Assembly: GCA_964492235.1 (NCBI GenBank)
Contig: CAZBJQ010000020.1
Location: forward strand, 1 to 27,979
Source of the DNA: PFL42 sp964492235
GTDB taxonomy: Bacteria > Chloroflexota > Anaerolineae > Anaerolineales > E44-bin32
Direction of reading: 5' to 3'
Length of the DNA: 27,979 bases
Positions 8,529-17,132 of this stretch are shown here, piece by piece; the stretch's first letter is position 1, and every line of letters starts with the position of its first letter. Below the pieces are notes generated by a model, which worked only from the letters and a program-made list of their open reading frames with translations, did not search any database and was not told where the DNA came from. A program made the translations under genes and the position numbers.

Positions 8529-10432
8529 GGGTTTCTCCTGAAGACGCGGATAATGGACTTCGGCTGGCAGGGCAGCGTCGGCGGACTGGGCTGATCCTCA
8601 TCGAAGTCGGACAGATCGAGCAGCATGACGGCGTCGCCCGGATTCAGCATGTTCACCAGCACGAAGTCGGTCTCGGCGAGCCACTCGGAGGCCATCTCGG
8701 CATTCCACGAGCCGAAACGTCGCAGCTCGTCCGGGTCGCCGGCGAGGCGGTAGGTGTAGTCCCCATTCAGCTGCGCCGGGAAGATCCGGGCCTCGGGGAT
8801 GTACAGCAGCGGGGCCGGGGAGAGGCTTCCCGCCCAATAGACCGTCGCGCCGGCGGGTATGTCGGCGGCAAGGTGCTCGCCGGCCAGCTCATAGGCTTGG
8901 ATCACGTCGCCCGCACAGACCTTCCCGGTACTGGTGCCGAAGCCGAGGCCCAAAGCCGCGAGCCATGCCCCGAGCGCAAGGGACAATCCCGCCATGGGCA
9001 ACGACGCAGGCTTCCGCTTCGCCCAGCTGATGCCGATCCAAAGGAGGAGAGCTACCACTACCAGGGCTCCCAGAAAGACGGCGGCATTGAGGGCGAGGTC
9101 TGTCGTGGCGGTCGCCACGTGAAAGCGGCTCTTCAGCATTCCAGCCAGCGTTGTCTCTCCCGGAAGTAACCTCAAACCGGCCATGCGGGGCAGTCGGACC
9201 GATCGAAGGTGCCTTGCCAGCTTCTCGACGACATCGGCCGCGAACCAGGTTCCGATCAAGAGCAGCACAAGCAGGGTGACGATCTTGCGGCTCGGGGTGA
9301 GACGCGGGAACCAGTGCGCTCCGGCGATGACCAGCAGGTAGACTCCCACCTGGCCAAAGAACGCCAGATAGCCGCGAAAGCAGTACACACAATAGCTATT
9401 GCCCAAGGCAGCCCAGGCGTGAAGAGCGGTGAGAGAGAGCGCCAGCGCCAGGAGGAAGACCGCCGCGCGCCGGATGGCTTTCTGCTCCTGGGACCAGGGC
9501 GTGCCGGGCCAGGCGACGAGGCTGGCCGTGAGGCCGAGGGTTGCAGCCAGGTTGCCTTGAAGTCCACTCACCAGACTTGCCAGCCGGCCTTCGAAGGAGA
9601 TCTGAGGATCCCACGCCGGGATGGCGCTGGGTGACTCGCGCCAGCCATCGAGGAAGGGCGTCAGACCGCCCGGAAGCCATTTTGCCCACAACTTCAGGAT
9701 GCCAGGCCAATACCACATGTGAAATCCGCCGAAGACTGCCACGCCTACAGCCGCAGCCCAGACGCCGGTGCGTCGGCCGTGCTGCCAGAGCACGTACAGC
9801 AGAAGGAGCGGCAGCAACGGCAGTAGGTTGATGCGGATGCCAAGCAGCAGCGCCGCCAAGCCCGTGCCAACGACCACCTCCCAGGGCCTGCGGCCATGGC
9901 CCAGGGTCAACACCAGAACCCACGCCAGCACACAGGCCACGAGCACCTGCGATTGCGCCTGGCTGTAGAGCTGGATATAGATCGGGTTGAGGGCGATGAC
10001 CCATACCCCCGCCGCGGCCCACCACCATCCGCCGAGCCTGCGGGAATTGATCCACACCCCAAGCAGCATGAGCAACCCAGCGATGAGGGCGTAAGCCCTG
10101 CCTGTGCGCAGACCAAGGCCGAAGACCTGCTGGATCCAACCCGGCACCAGGAAGGCCAGCGGCATGTGGTTGGTCCACGGTCCGCCATCGGCGAAAGGAA
10201 CATACCTCCCGGAAGCGAAGAGGAAACCCTTGTACAGGTACAGACCTTCATCCAGGATCGAGGGTTGTGCGTGGACCTGGGCGAAGGCCAGTCCGCCGTA
10301 GGTCAGAAAACCACCGACGGCGACGACCAGGGGTATCACGGGAAGGACAAACGCCCGGACTCGGGGGCGCCTGCCGCCATCCGTCGGCGGGCTGAGAGGA
10401 GGATCGGTGATCTGCGTCGCCTGCTGTGACAT
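8525..10432 (-). CDS. GT-C family membrane glycosyltransferase (GT39/ArnT-like)
   Basis: This 635-residue multipass protein has a first membrane helix at about 28-52 followed by SILDEGLYLYKG, with the acidic pair Asp61-Glu62 in the first external loop. That is the position of the catalytic or metal-binding acidic residue in GT39/ArnT-type GT-C enzymes. The loop continues with GGPWTNHMPLAF, again typical. About ten more hydrophobic segments and a soluble C-terminal part of about 120 residues follow. GT-C enzymes take sugar from a polyprenyl-phosphate carrier outside the membrane. The adjacent DPM1-like and flippase-like genes supply such a donor in principle. AGGA lies about 7 nt before the ATG. 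The start is 52 nt after gmd, so co-transcription is likely. Confidence 0.8.
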   Translation of the reverse strand: MSQQATQITDPPLSPPTDGGRRPRVRAFVLPVIPLVVAVGGFLTYGGLAFAQVHAQPSILDEGLYLYKGFLFASGRYVPFADGGPWTNHMPLAFLVPGWIQQVFGLGLRTGRAYALIAGLLMLLGVWINSRRLGGWWWAAAGVWVIALNPIYIQLYSQAQSQVLVACVLAWVLVLTLGHGRRPWEVVVGTGLAALLLGIRINLLPLLPLLLLYVLWQHGRRTGVWAAAVGVAVFGGFHMWYWPGILKLWAKWLPGGLTPFLDGWRESPSAIPAWDPQISFEGRLASLVSGLQGNLAATLGLTASLVAWPGTPWSQEQKAIRRAAVFLLALALSLTALHAWAALGNSYCVYCFRGYLAFFGQVGVYLLVIAGAHWFPRLTPSRKIVTLLVLLLIGTWFAADVVEKLARHLRSVRLPRMAGLRLLPGETTLAGMLKSRFHVATATTDLALNAAVFLGALVVVALLLWIGISWAKRKPASLPMAGLSLALGAWLAALGLGFGTSTGKVCAGDVIQAYELAGEHLAADIPAGATVYWAGSLSPAPLLYIPEARIFPAQLNGDYTYRLAGDPDELRRFGSWNAEMASEWLAETDFVLVNMLNPGDAVMLLDLSDFDEDQPSPPTLPCQPKSIIRVFRRNP

Positions 10433-10484
10433 TGGTGATCCTGCACGAACAGCCGCGGGATGTCGGCCGCCCGTGGTCGAGACT

Positions 10485-11570
10485 CTAGTCGACGCTGCTG
10501 CCGCCGTTTCTCAGAACCGCGGTGACGCTCGAGTCCCAGCGGTGCCAGTCTTCGAATTTCTCATCCAGGATCTTCAGGCCTTGCCCGATCGGCGTCAGGC
10601 CAACAGATTCCATGTCGGCATCCACCATGATCCGCACCAGCTCGGGGAAGGTCACCCGCGGTGACCAGCCCAGCTGGCGAGCCGCCTTGCTGGCATCAGC
10701 CTGAAGGTAGTCGACCTCCGTCGGCCGGAAGTAACGGGGGTCGATTTCGACATGTCGCTCCCAGTCCAGTCCGGCGTAGGAGAAGGCTTCCTTCACAAGC
10801 TCGCGTGGGGTGTGGGAAACACCTGTTCCAAGCACGAAGTCGTCCGGACGATCTTGCTGGAGCATCTGCCACATGGCGACGACGTATTCCGGGGCGTATC
10901 CCCAGTCGCGGCGGGAGTCCAGGTTGCCGAGGTACAGCTTCTGCTGCAGCCCGGCTTTGATGCGGGCAACGGCGCGTGTGATCTTGCGCGTGACAAACGT
11001 TTCGCCGCGGCGCGGGCTCTCATGGTTGAAGAGAACGCCGTTCACGGCGAAGAGGTCATAGGCCTGCCGGTAGTTGACCGTCATCCAGTAGGCGTAAACC
11101 TTGGCGATGGCATACGGGCTGCGAGGCTGGAAAGCCGTCTGCTCGTTCTGTGGAGGCGGAGCCGACCCGAACATCTCGCTGGAGGAGGCCTGATAGAAGC
11201 GTGCTTTGACGCCGCTGCGCCAAACCGCCTCCAGGATGCGCGTGGCGCCCAGGCCCGTGACGTCCCCGGTGTACTCCGGGATATCGAAGCTGACCTTGAC
11301 ATGCGAGAGAGCTCCCAGGTGGTAGATCTCGTCCGGTCGCACGTTGTAGATTAGGTTGGTCAGCTGCTCGGCGTTCGACAGCTCCCCATAGTGCAAGAAC
11401 AGGCGTGCCGCCGGGTCGTGCGGGTCCTGGTAGATGTGCTCGATCCTACCGGTGTTGAACGTGCTCGCCTTACGGATCAGCCCGTGAACTTCGTACCCTT
11501 TGTTCATCAGGAACTCGGCCAGGTAGGAGCCGTCCTGGCCCGTGATTCCGGTCACCAGCGCCTTAGGCAT
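10485..11570 (-). CDS. gmd: GDP-mannose 4,6-dehydratase
   Basis: This enzyme converts GDP-D-mannose to GDP-4-keto-6-deoxy-D-mannose, the precursor of GDP-L-fucose (via fcl at 956-1933) or of GDP-rhamnose. It has 361 residues, the usual length. GITGQDGSYLAEFL at 8-21 binds the dinucleotide. QASSSEMFG at 127-135 supplies Ser130 and Glu132, and SPYAIAKVYAYW supplies Tyr153 and Lys157. FNHESPRRGE at about 181-190 is a further family signature. The ATG is preceded by AGAAAGGG at good spacing. It has its own promoter with the ATTCAG-N3-CTGAAT operator, inside the end of the upstream gene. It starts a run of six genes down to 2565. Confidence 0.96.
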   Translation of the reverse strand: MPKALVTGITGQDGSYLAEFLMNKGYEVHGLIRKASTFNTGRIEHIYQDPHDPAARLFLHYGELSNAEQLTNLIYNVRPDEIYHLGALSHVKVSFDIPEYTGDVTGLGATRILEAVWRSGVKARFYQASSSEMFGSAPPPQNEQTAFQPRSPYAIAKVYAYWMTVNYRQAYDLFAVNGVLFNHESPRRGETFVTRKITRAVARIKAGLQQKLYLGNLDSRRDWGYAPEYVVAMWQMLQQDRPDDFVLGTGVSHTPRELVKEAFSYAGLDWERHVEIDPRYFRPTEVDYLQADASKAARQLGWSPRVTFPELVRIMVDADMESVGLTPIGQGLKILDEKFEDWHRWDSSVTAVLRNGGSSVD

Positions 11571-11592
11571 GCGTCACCCTTTCTGCCGCCAA

Positions 11593-11609
11593 AATTCAGG
11601 CCCTGAATT
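11593..11609 (-). promoter_or_regulatory. Predicted operator ATTCAG-N3-CTGAAT in the gmd promoter
   Basis: This is a 17-bp palindrome with arms AATTCAG and CTGAATT around GCC (plus strand). It is centred at 11601, where transcription should start. It is the twin of the site at 2490-2506; over 22 bases only two spacer positions differ. Its place on top of the start site suggests repression. The likely binder is the winged-helix regulator encoded at 1926-2465. Confidence 0.75.
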
Positions 11610-11634
11610 ATACGCTGTGCTTGGGGGTCGTCAA
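11607..11634 (-). promoter_or_regulatory. Predicted sigma-70-type gmd promoter
   Basis: On the minus strand, TTGACG (11634-11629) is followed by 16 nt and TATAAT (11612-11607). The -10 box overlaps the TAA stop of the upstream membrane-protein gene, so the promoter is embedded in the 3' end of that gene. The predicted leader is about 31 nt and carries AGAAAGGG before the gmd ATG. Confidence 0.75.
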
Positions 11635-13233
11635 GCGGCGCTGGCGCGACCGCCTGTGGTCTCCTGCAACCCAGACGCCAAAGGAGATGACCACGAAGGC
11701 TGCGGCGACTCCGAGCGTCGGGACCAGACTCAATCGCGGCGTCTGGTAGTAACGCCCGGCATACCAGGAGAGCAGACACAAGGTCACCCCGGATCCCACC
11801 CAGGCCACGCGCCACAACCAGGGGCTTCCCCGGCGGCGGGCCTCAAGCCAGGCCCAGGCGGCGAACACGGCTTGGATCGACAGGAAGGCGGAACGGTAGC
11901 GAGGGTTGTCCCACTGGTCACCTCCTCCCCGATAGGCCACCAGGACGGTTGTGATCAGGATGAAGGCGGCCAGGAATACGATCCCATGCTGTCGTCGCCC
12001 TTCCCTTGAGGCGAGTGCCGCCAGCGCCCCGTAGGTCAGCGGGATCAGCAGCAAGAACCAGCCGAGGGCGCGCCACACCGCGACGCCGCGCATCAAGGGG
12101 ACAGACGTGTTGTCCATGATGGCGGCGGGCAGCAATGGTTGGGTCACTCCGTAGAAAACAACCAGGGCCGGATGAAGCCAGACCGGCGTCACGCGGAAGA
12201 TCGCTTCCACCCAGCCTGAGGCGAGCTCAAGCCGTTCGATCTGGAACTCGGCGCCGCTCGTCAGCCACCAGGTAATCAGGTCGAGGGGCGAGGCCCGAGG
12301 CGTGTCGACGATGGTCGACCAGGCGCGCGCACTCAGCGCGGCCGCGGCAATGCCGAGCAGCAACACCAGGCCAAGGACCGTCCAGCGCCATGCACGCGAT
12401 ACTCCCGATTCGACCAGCAGGGCCAACCCTAGCGCGACCAACATCATCAAAGAGAAGGGTGGCGAAACGATCAGGCTCAAAGCCAGGCCCCCGGCCAGCC
12501 CGATGAACCCCGAAGTGGTCTCACGATGCCGCACTGCATCGTAACCGAAGAGGCCCATGGCCAGAGCCGTGGCGACAAACGGCTCGCGCATCGGCGTCGC
12601 TGCCAGCAAGACGGCTTCTGGATACAGAGCGATCACCCAGGCCGAGATCGCCGCCGCGTTGTTGGAGAAGGCCCGACGCGCGAAGCCCCATGTGTAGATC
12701 ACCGACAACACAGAAACGTAGGCAGTCACACCCACCTGGAGCAGAGGCCTGTGCTCCTTGCCGCTGACCCCTGCGTACACCAGGCTCTGTAGGACTAACA
12801 GGCCGCCGTATTGGTCGCTCTTCGTGGGATTGAGCAGCCCCTGCGACAGGGGCAGTTCAGTCCGGGCGATCGCCCAGGCATCCTTGTCCCGCTTGAAGGC
12901 GTCCGGGTAGAAGAAGCCGGCATTGTGGTGTTTGGCATCGTAGCCGTAGTCGGGGAGCAGCCGGTAGAACACAGCGCCGAGGCTGAGCCGAAGAAGCAAG
13001 CCCAGCAGGAGTGCGCCCACCAGGTGCCTGGGCATGCCTTGCAGCCGCCAGCTCTTGGATACGTGCCGCCAAGCCAGCGCCAGCAGCAGGGTCCCGGCCG
13101 TGGTGACTGCCATGTAGCGCAGCCATGCTCCGCCCGTCACCCCCAGGGGATCGGCCAGGAGGAGGGCCAGAGCCGTGCCCAAGGCGATTCCCGCCCACGG
13201 GCCGATCGTCTTTGCCCTAGCCGACAAGACCAC
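11608..13233 (-). CDS. Multipass membrane protein, GT-C glycosyltransferase-like
   Basis: This protein of about 540 residues has around 11 hydrophobic segments. The first large loop after the third helix (about 91-125) is rich in charged and aromatic residues (PDYGYDAKHHNAGFFYPDAF), and SDQYGG follows. This is the expected place of catalytic acidic residues in GT-C enzymes. The C-terminus (after about 500) is short and basic. Function beyond membrane glycosyltransferase-like is not established. The start is either GTG at 13231-13233 or TTG at 13225-13227, which has better spacing from GGGGAGG. It overlaps the upstream gene. The last codons contain the gmd promoter, so read-through from the 19447 unit and a separate regulated start can both feed gmd. 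Confidence 0.65.
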   Translation of the reverse strand: MVLSARAKTIGPWAGIALGTALALLLADPLGVTGGAWLRYMAVTTAGTLLLALAWRHVSKSWRLQGMPRHLVGALLLGLLLRLSLGAVFYRLLPDYGYDAKHHNAGFFYPDAFKRDKDAWAIARTELPLSQGLLNPTKSDQYGGLLVLQSLVYAGVSGKEHRPLLQVGVTAYVSVLSVIYTWGFARRAFSNNAAAISAWVIALYPEAVLLAATPMREPFVATALAMGLFGYDAVRHRETTSGFIGLAGGLALSLIVSPPFSLMMLVALGLALLVESGVSRAWRWTVLGLVLLLGIAAAALSARAWSTIVDTPRASPLDLITWWLTSGAEFQIERLELASGWVEAIFRVTPVWLHPALVVFYGVTQPLLPAAIMDNTSVPLMRGVAVWRALGWFLLLIPLTYGALAALASREGRRQHGIVFLAAFILITTVLVAYRGGGDQWDNPRYRSAFLSIQAVFAAWAWLEARRRGSPWLWRVAWVGSGVTLCLLSWYAGRYYQTPRLSLVPTLGVAAAFVVISFGVWVAGDHRRSRQRRLTTPKHSV

Positions 13234-14620
13234 CCCTCCCCGAGGGCACCTTCTTACAAGCTTCGAGTGTGAGAACGACCACCATCACCACCACCATCTG
13301 CAAGGGTACCAGAAACCTGGGGTTGTCCCCGTGGTCGAGCACTGTCTGCGCGATGGAAATGCCCAGCACCACAACCGCACCGGCCAGGACGACCCGATGG
13401 CGCGAGATGGCCCTCCGCACCGGTCGAATGACCAATGCCAGCGCGCATAGGGACAGGAAGGTCAAGTTGAGCAAGATCAGGAGCCCGCGCGAGGCCTGCG
13501 CGTACAAGGCTAACCACGGTCGGAGCCAAGCCATCGACAAGGACTCGAGGTCCCAATAGACCGGTGCTTTCCAGAAGGCGACCCAGCCCTCGGCTGCGCT
13601 GCGGGCGTACAGCCCGGGGTGCTCCCGGATGAGACGCAGCGACAAACGCTGCAGTTCGCGCGACAGGTCGTAGAACCCCAGGCCGGACGCCCGGCTGAGT
13701 TCGGGGATGGCGTCCCAGATGGCGTTCGTCTGTGTTCCCCGCGCCGCGATCTGCGCATCACGGAAGCGGAGATATGTATCGCGAATAGGCGCCTGGTCAT
13801 CCGGCAGATACTCGAAGAACGCCCCGGTATGCTGCACCAGGCTATAGCCGCCCATCACGGTCGGCGACAGCATCCCGTACTTCGACTTGATGAAGCCCAG
13901 CCACCCACCGAGCAGCAGGAGGGGTGCGACTGCGAAAAACGCCGTGCGAGCGAGACGTCTCGGCCGCCTGGCCCGGGTCGAGAACCACACAAAGGGGACC
14001 AGAATCGCGGGTAGAACGTAGAACAGCGGCCGCGTCAAAGCTGTCAGGCTGGCGGACAGGCCGAGCAGGCAGGCCAGCCCGGCGGCGGAGGCTTCCGATC
14101 CGGCATGCTCCAAGGCGAGGAGGAAGACCAGGCAGCCGATCACGAAGAACGTCGTGAGTGTCTCGGTGAGCAGCGCCGCCTCGAAGAAGAGTTGTCCGGG
14201 CAACAGGCTGTAGAGCGCGGCCACGAATGCAGCCAGAACCGGGTTGCGGCTGGTGCGCCAGCACACCCAGTAGATCCCCACCGTGATCGCCAACCCAAGG
14301 ATCATCTGGACGAGCCAGACGGAATCGGGGTCCCCACCGACCAATGCCAGCATGGCGGGGTAGCCTGGCGTGCGGGTGCCGTCGTAGCCGTCAAGGGAGA
14401 GACTGCCGACGACCCGCGCCAGGCGCAGGTAGGCTGCGGTGTCCCCGAAGGTGATCGGCTGGTAGATCAACCAGAGCAGCAAGCGGACCGCAGCAGCCAG
14501 CCCCAGAGCCCCCACAGCCCAAAGCACTTCCGGCCGTCGCCAGCGCGGGAGATCGTAGGCCTGGCGCACATCCGCCTCCCTATCGGTTCGCTGGGCGGGA
14601 GGGGTTGGCACAAGGGTCAC
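13217..14620 (-). CDS. GT-C family membrane glycosyltransferase (GT39-like)
   Basis: This 467-residue multipass protein has its first membrane helix at about 33-54, followed by an external loop with Asp60 in TFGDTAAYLRLA and the motif GTRTPGYPAML at about 81-91. That combination (acidic residue, then RTPGYP) is typical of bacterial GT39-like GT-C proteins. About nine further hydrophobic segments follow. The GTG start at 14618-14620 overlaps the stop of the upstream GT4 gene as GTGA, a coupled arrangement. It probably adds a sugar from a lipid-phosphate donor on the outer face. Substrate is unknown. Confidence 0.78.
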   Translation of the reverse strand: MTLVPTPPAQRTDREADVRQAYDLPRWRRPEVLWAVGALGLAAAVRLLLWLIYQPITFGDTAAYLRLARVVGSLSLDGYDGTRTPGYPAMLALVGGDPDSVWLVQMILGLAITVGIYWVCWRTSRNPVLAAFVAALYSLLPGQLFFEAALLTETLTTFFVIGCLVFLLALEHAGSEASAAGLACLLGLSASLTALTRPLFYVLPAILVPFVWFSTRARRPRRLARTAFFAVAPLLLLGGWLGFIKSKYGMLSPTVMGGYSLVQHTGAFFEYLPDDQAPIRDTYLRFRDAQIAARGTQTNAIWDAIPELSRASGLGFYDLSRELQRLSLRLIREHPGLYARSAAEGWVAFWKAPVYWDLESLSMAWLRPWLALYAQASRGLLILLNLTFLSLCALALVIRPVRRAISRHRVVLAGAVVVLGISIAQTVLDHGDNPRFLVPLQMVVVMVVVLTLEACKKVPSGRGGLVG

Positions 14621-15744
14621 GGACCGATTGCCTCGAGCGCCTTGCGGCTCCGCTCCACCCAGCCGTACTGCCGGGCATCGAGCCTGGCCCGCAAGGCGAG
14701 AGGTGCGCTGCGCGCAGGCGCCGCAAACACGTCGTTCAGGGACCGATCCCAGGCGTCGACCTCTTCCGCTGGAAGCAGGATGGCGTTGTCCTCATGAAGG
14801 ACCTCGCGCAACGCCGGCAGATCACTCGACAGAATCACTCGCCCGGCTGCGAGATACTCGAAGAGCTTCATCGGGCTGTAGAAGGTCGAGAGGTCCCCCT
14901 CCCGCAAGTACACCTTGCTTTCGTATGGCATCAGAAGGACATCGCTGGCGGCATGGACCATTGGCAGGTCTTCGTTCGGGACAAAGCCAAGCAGGCGCGT
15001 GTTCGCCACGCCATGGGTCAGCAGCTGCCGCCTCCAGGCCTCGACCGCTTGCGGATCCCCGCCCGCCCAAACGAAACGCATCTCCGGATTCCGGACCGCC
15101 AGTTCGAGCAGGAGATCCAGCCCTCGTCCCCGATACAACTGGCCGGTATAGGAGGCGGTGAAGCATTGGGGCCAGCCCAACAGCTCACGGGCCGCGGCCG
15201 CCTCGGGCAGGCCCTCGTAACGCTCGAGGTCCACGCCGTTGGGGGCGACGAGTGCAAAGGGCGGTTCGAGCCTCAGGCCGTAGGTCTCGCCGAGCCAGCG
15301 CCGCAGGGCATCGGTGGTCAACACTAGCCGCCGCGCGCCCCGGCCGGCTGCGAATGCCCGTAGCAGGCGCGGCCCGATGCGCCCGTGCGGCCGGTCGTGC
15401 AGGTCCAGCAGCGTCGGAAGCCCGAGCTGAGAAGCCAGCGCCGCCGCCTGCAAGGGTCGAACGTACAGCAGGCTCGCCTTCCAACGCCGGGCGGAGAGGA
15501 CCGCCCGCAGGCAGAAGTCGTAGTGCCGGAACGGGACGGCCGCAGGGATCCACTCGATCAGGAAAGGGTGACGGATTCCGAACTGCGGCTTGAGATCGAT
15601 CTGCGAGGCGCTCTTGCCTCTACCGGGGACCCACAGCCGAACCTCGTGGTTCAGCGCAGCCAGGCTGTCGCAGACCTTCATGACCTGCAACGCATTCGCC
15701 CGGCGGGAAGGAACCGGAGCGGTGGCGATGAAGGCGATCCGCAT
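14617..15744 (-). CDS. GT4-family glycosyltransferase
   Basis: This cytosolic GT-B glycosyltransferase has 375 residues. The N-terminal domain opens with MRIAFIATAPVPSRRANALQ, the glycine- and basic-rich acceptor loop typical of GT4. The central linker holds LVAPNGVDLERYEG. In the C-terminal donor domain TGQLYRGRGLDLLLE is followed by FVWAGG and a segment around EGDLSTFYSPMKLFEYLAAG, where the conserved EX7E-type glutamates and the K/FEY helix sit. It should extend an oligosaccharide on a lipid carrier at the cytoplasmic face, upstream of export by the adjacent Wzx-type flippase. The ATG lies 4 nt after the flippase stop. Sugar specificity cannot be inferred. Confidence 0.88.
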   Translation of the reverse strand: MRIAFIATAPVPSRRANALQVMKVCDSLAALNHEVRLWVPGRGKSASQIDLKPQFGIRHPFLIEWIPAAVPFRHYDFCLRAVLSARRWKASLLYVRPLQAAALASQLGLPTLLDLHDRPHGRIGPRLLRAFAAGRGARRLVLTTDALRRWLGETYGLRLEPPFALVAPNGVDLERYEGLPEAAAARELLGWPQCFTASYTGQLYRGRGLDLLLELAVRNPEMRFVWAGGDPQAVEAWRRQLLTHGVANTRLLGFVPNEDLPMVHAASDVLLMPYESKVYLREGDLSTFYSPMKLFEYLAAGRVILSSDLPALREVLHEDNAILLPAEEVDAWDRSLNDVFAAPARSAPLALRARLDARQYGWVERSRKALEAIGP

Positions 15745-15748
15745 CTGC

Positions 15749-17125
15749 TCAGGCCTTACCCGAAGCTCCGTCGAGGTCGCTTTGCCGCCGGATCGTGGCC
15801 AGTACTTTGGCCGCCACCACCGTGGATGTCCCGACGAAGTAGGTGGAGAGGATTGCCGCCATGGCGATGGCGCCGCCGACAGGGACCAGTGCCAGCGTGA
15901 TCGCGATCTTGAGGACCGCCGCTACCAGGTTGACCAGAGTGGGGAATCCAGGGGCCCCTAGAGCCAGCAGCGTCCGCCTGGCCCAATACAGGGTATTGGC
16001 TGCCAACGCGCCGATTAGCAGGATCAAGAGGGCATCGTAGGTGGTGGGCAGGAACTCCGGACCCCACAGGGCCGCAATCAAAGCCTCGCCGAAGGCGACC
16101 AGGAAGACCGAGGCCGTCAGCGTGTAGGCGCCGGCGAGGGCCGAGCCACTGCGCAGAAGGTAGCGGACGTTGTTCCACTGCCGCGTGGCGACTTCCCGGG
16201 CGACCTCGCGGTAGGTCGGGTTGATCAAGGAGTCGACCGGGATCAGAAGCAGGTTCAAGATGGCCATCCCCAGCTTGTAGTACCCAGCCTGTGTGGGCGT
16301 GCTCAGTGCGCTAAGCCACAAGAGCTCGCTGTCGTGGGTGATCAAGTTCAGGCTTCCGTTGAGGTTGGTGTTGAGGGCGAAGCCGGCCATCTCCCGGCGC
16401 TGCGGCCCCAACACGGCGAGGGGTGTCCGCCACCAGCCTCCGCCCCACAGCCGGTGCGCCTGGACCAGTGAGGCGACGCTGAGGCAGACCGCGGCCACTG
16501 CCTTCCCGGCCAGGTAAGCCAGCAGCACGCTCAGCATTCCCGACTTGGCCAGGTAGGCGGCGCACACCAGAATCAATGTCAGGATACTCTGGGTCACATT
16601 GCAGGCCGCGATCAGGCGGAATTGACCGGTCACGGCCAAGAGCCCCTGTGCGCTCTCGGCTACCAGATTGAACAGCAGCACCAGGCCATACACCATGACC
16701 AGGTAGGCTGCCTCGGGCACATGCAGCAGATAGCTGGCGGCCAGCTGTGCGCACAGCGCCACCAGGATGAAGGCCAGGATGGAGCTGGCAGCTTCCGTCA
16801 GCCCGGCGGCCTTGAAGGTGGCGCCAGCCAGACGCGGCTCATGCCGGGCTTGATGTTCGCCGACGAACTTGACAACGACCTCGGTCATACGGAACGAGGT
16901 TAATCGGTTGATCACCGTCACGAATTGGATCGTCGTGCCCAGAACGCCGAAACCTGCCACGCCCAGCATGCGAGCGGCGAGTACGCTCTGGACCATGCTC
17001 AACGCAGCCGAGAGCGTGCTCGAGCTGAGCAGATAGCCGGAGTTCTGCGCTACACGGCGCAATAGCGGGTTCTTCAGCGGACCCCTGGCCAGGAGCCGAC
17101 TCGGCGAAGACCGGCGATCAGGCAT
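15749..17125 (-). CDS. Wzx-type lipid-linked oligosaccharide flippase (MOP superfamily)
   Basis: This is a predicted 458-residue integral membrane protein of the polysaccharide-synthesis/MATE-like MOP exporter superfamily, moving lipid-linked oligosaccharide across the membrane. It begins with a basic N-terminus, then NSGYLLSSSTLSAALSMVQSVLAARMLG, the usual first-helix pattern in Wzx proteins, and continues with about 12-14 hydrophobic segments. The frame stays open upstream to 17383, but that part lies within the epimerase gene in another frame. The ATG at 17123-17125 is the first in-frame ATG after the epimerase stop at 17133 and fixes the N-terminus. No clear Shine-Dalgarno is seen, so coupling to the upstream stop is likely. 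The locus also encodes a Wzm-like ABC permease. Confidence 0.88.
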   Translation of the reverse strand: MPDRRSSPSRLLARGPLKNPLLRRVAQNSGYLLSSSTLSAALSMVQSVLAARMLGVAGFGVLGTTIQFVTVINRLTSFRMTEVVVKFVGEHQARHEPRLAGATFKAAGLTEAASSILAFILVALCAQLAASYLLHVPEAAYLVMVYGLVLLFNLVAESAQGLLAVTGQFRLIAACNVTQSILTLILVCAAYLAKSGMLSVLLAYLAGKAVAAVCLSVASLVQAHRLWGGGWWRTPLAVLGPQRREMAGFALNTNLNGSLNLITHDSELLWLSALSTPTQAGYYKLGMAILNLLLIPVDSLINPTYREVAREVATRQWNNVRYLLRSGSALAGAYTLTASVFLVAFGEALIAALWGPEFLPTTYDALLILLIGALAANTLYWARRTLLALGAPGFPTLVNLVAAVLKIAITLALVPVGGAIAMAAILSTYFVGTSTVVAAKVLATIRRQSDLDGASGKA

Positions 17126-17132
17126 CTGGGAT

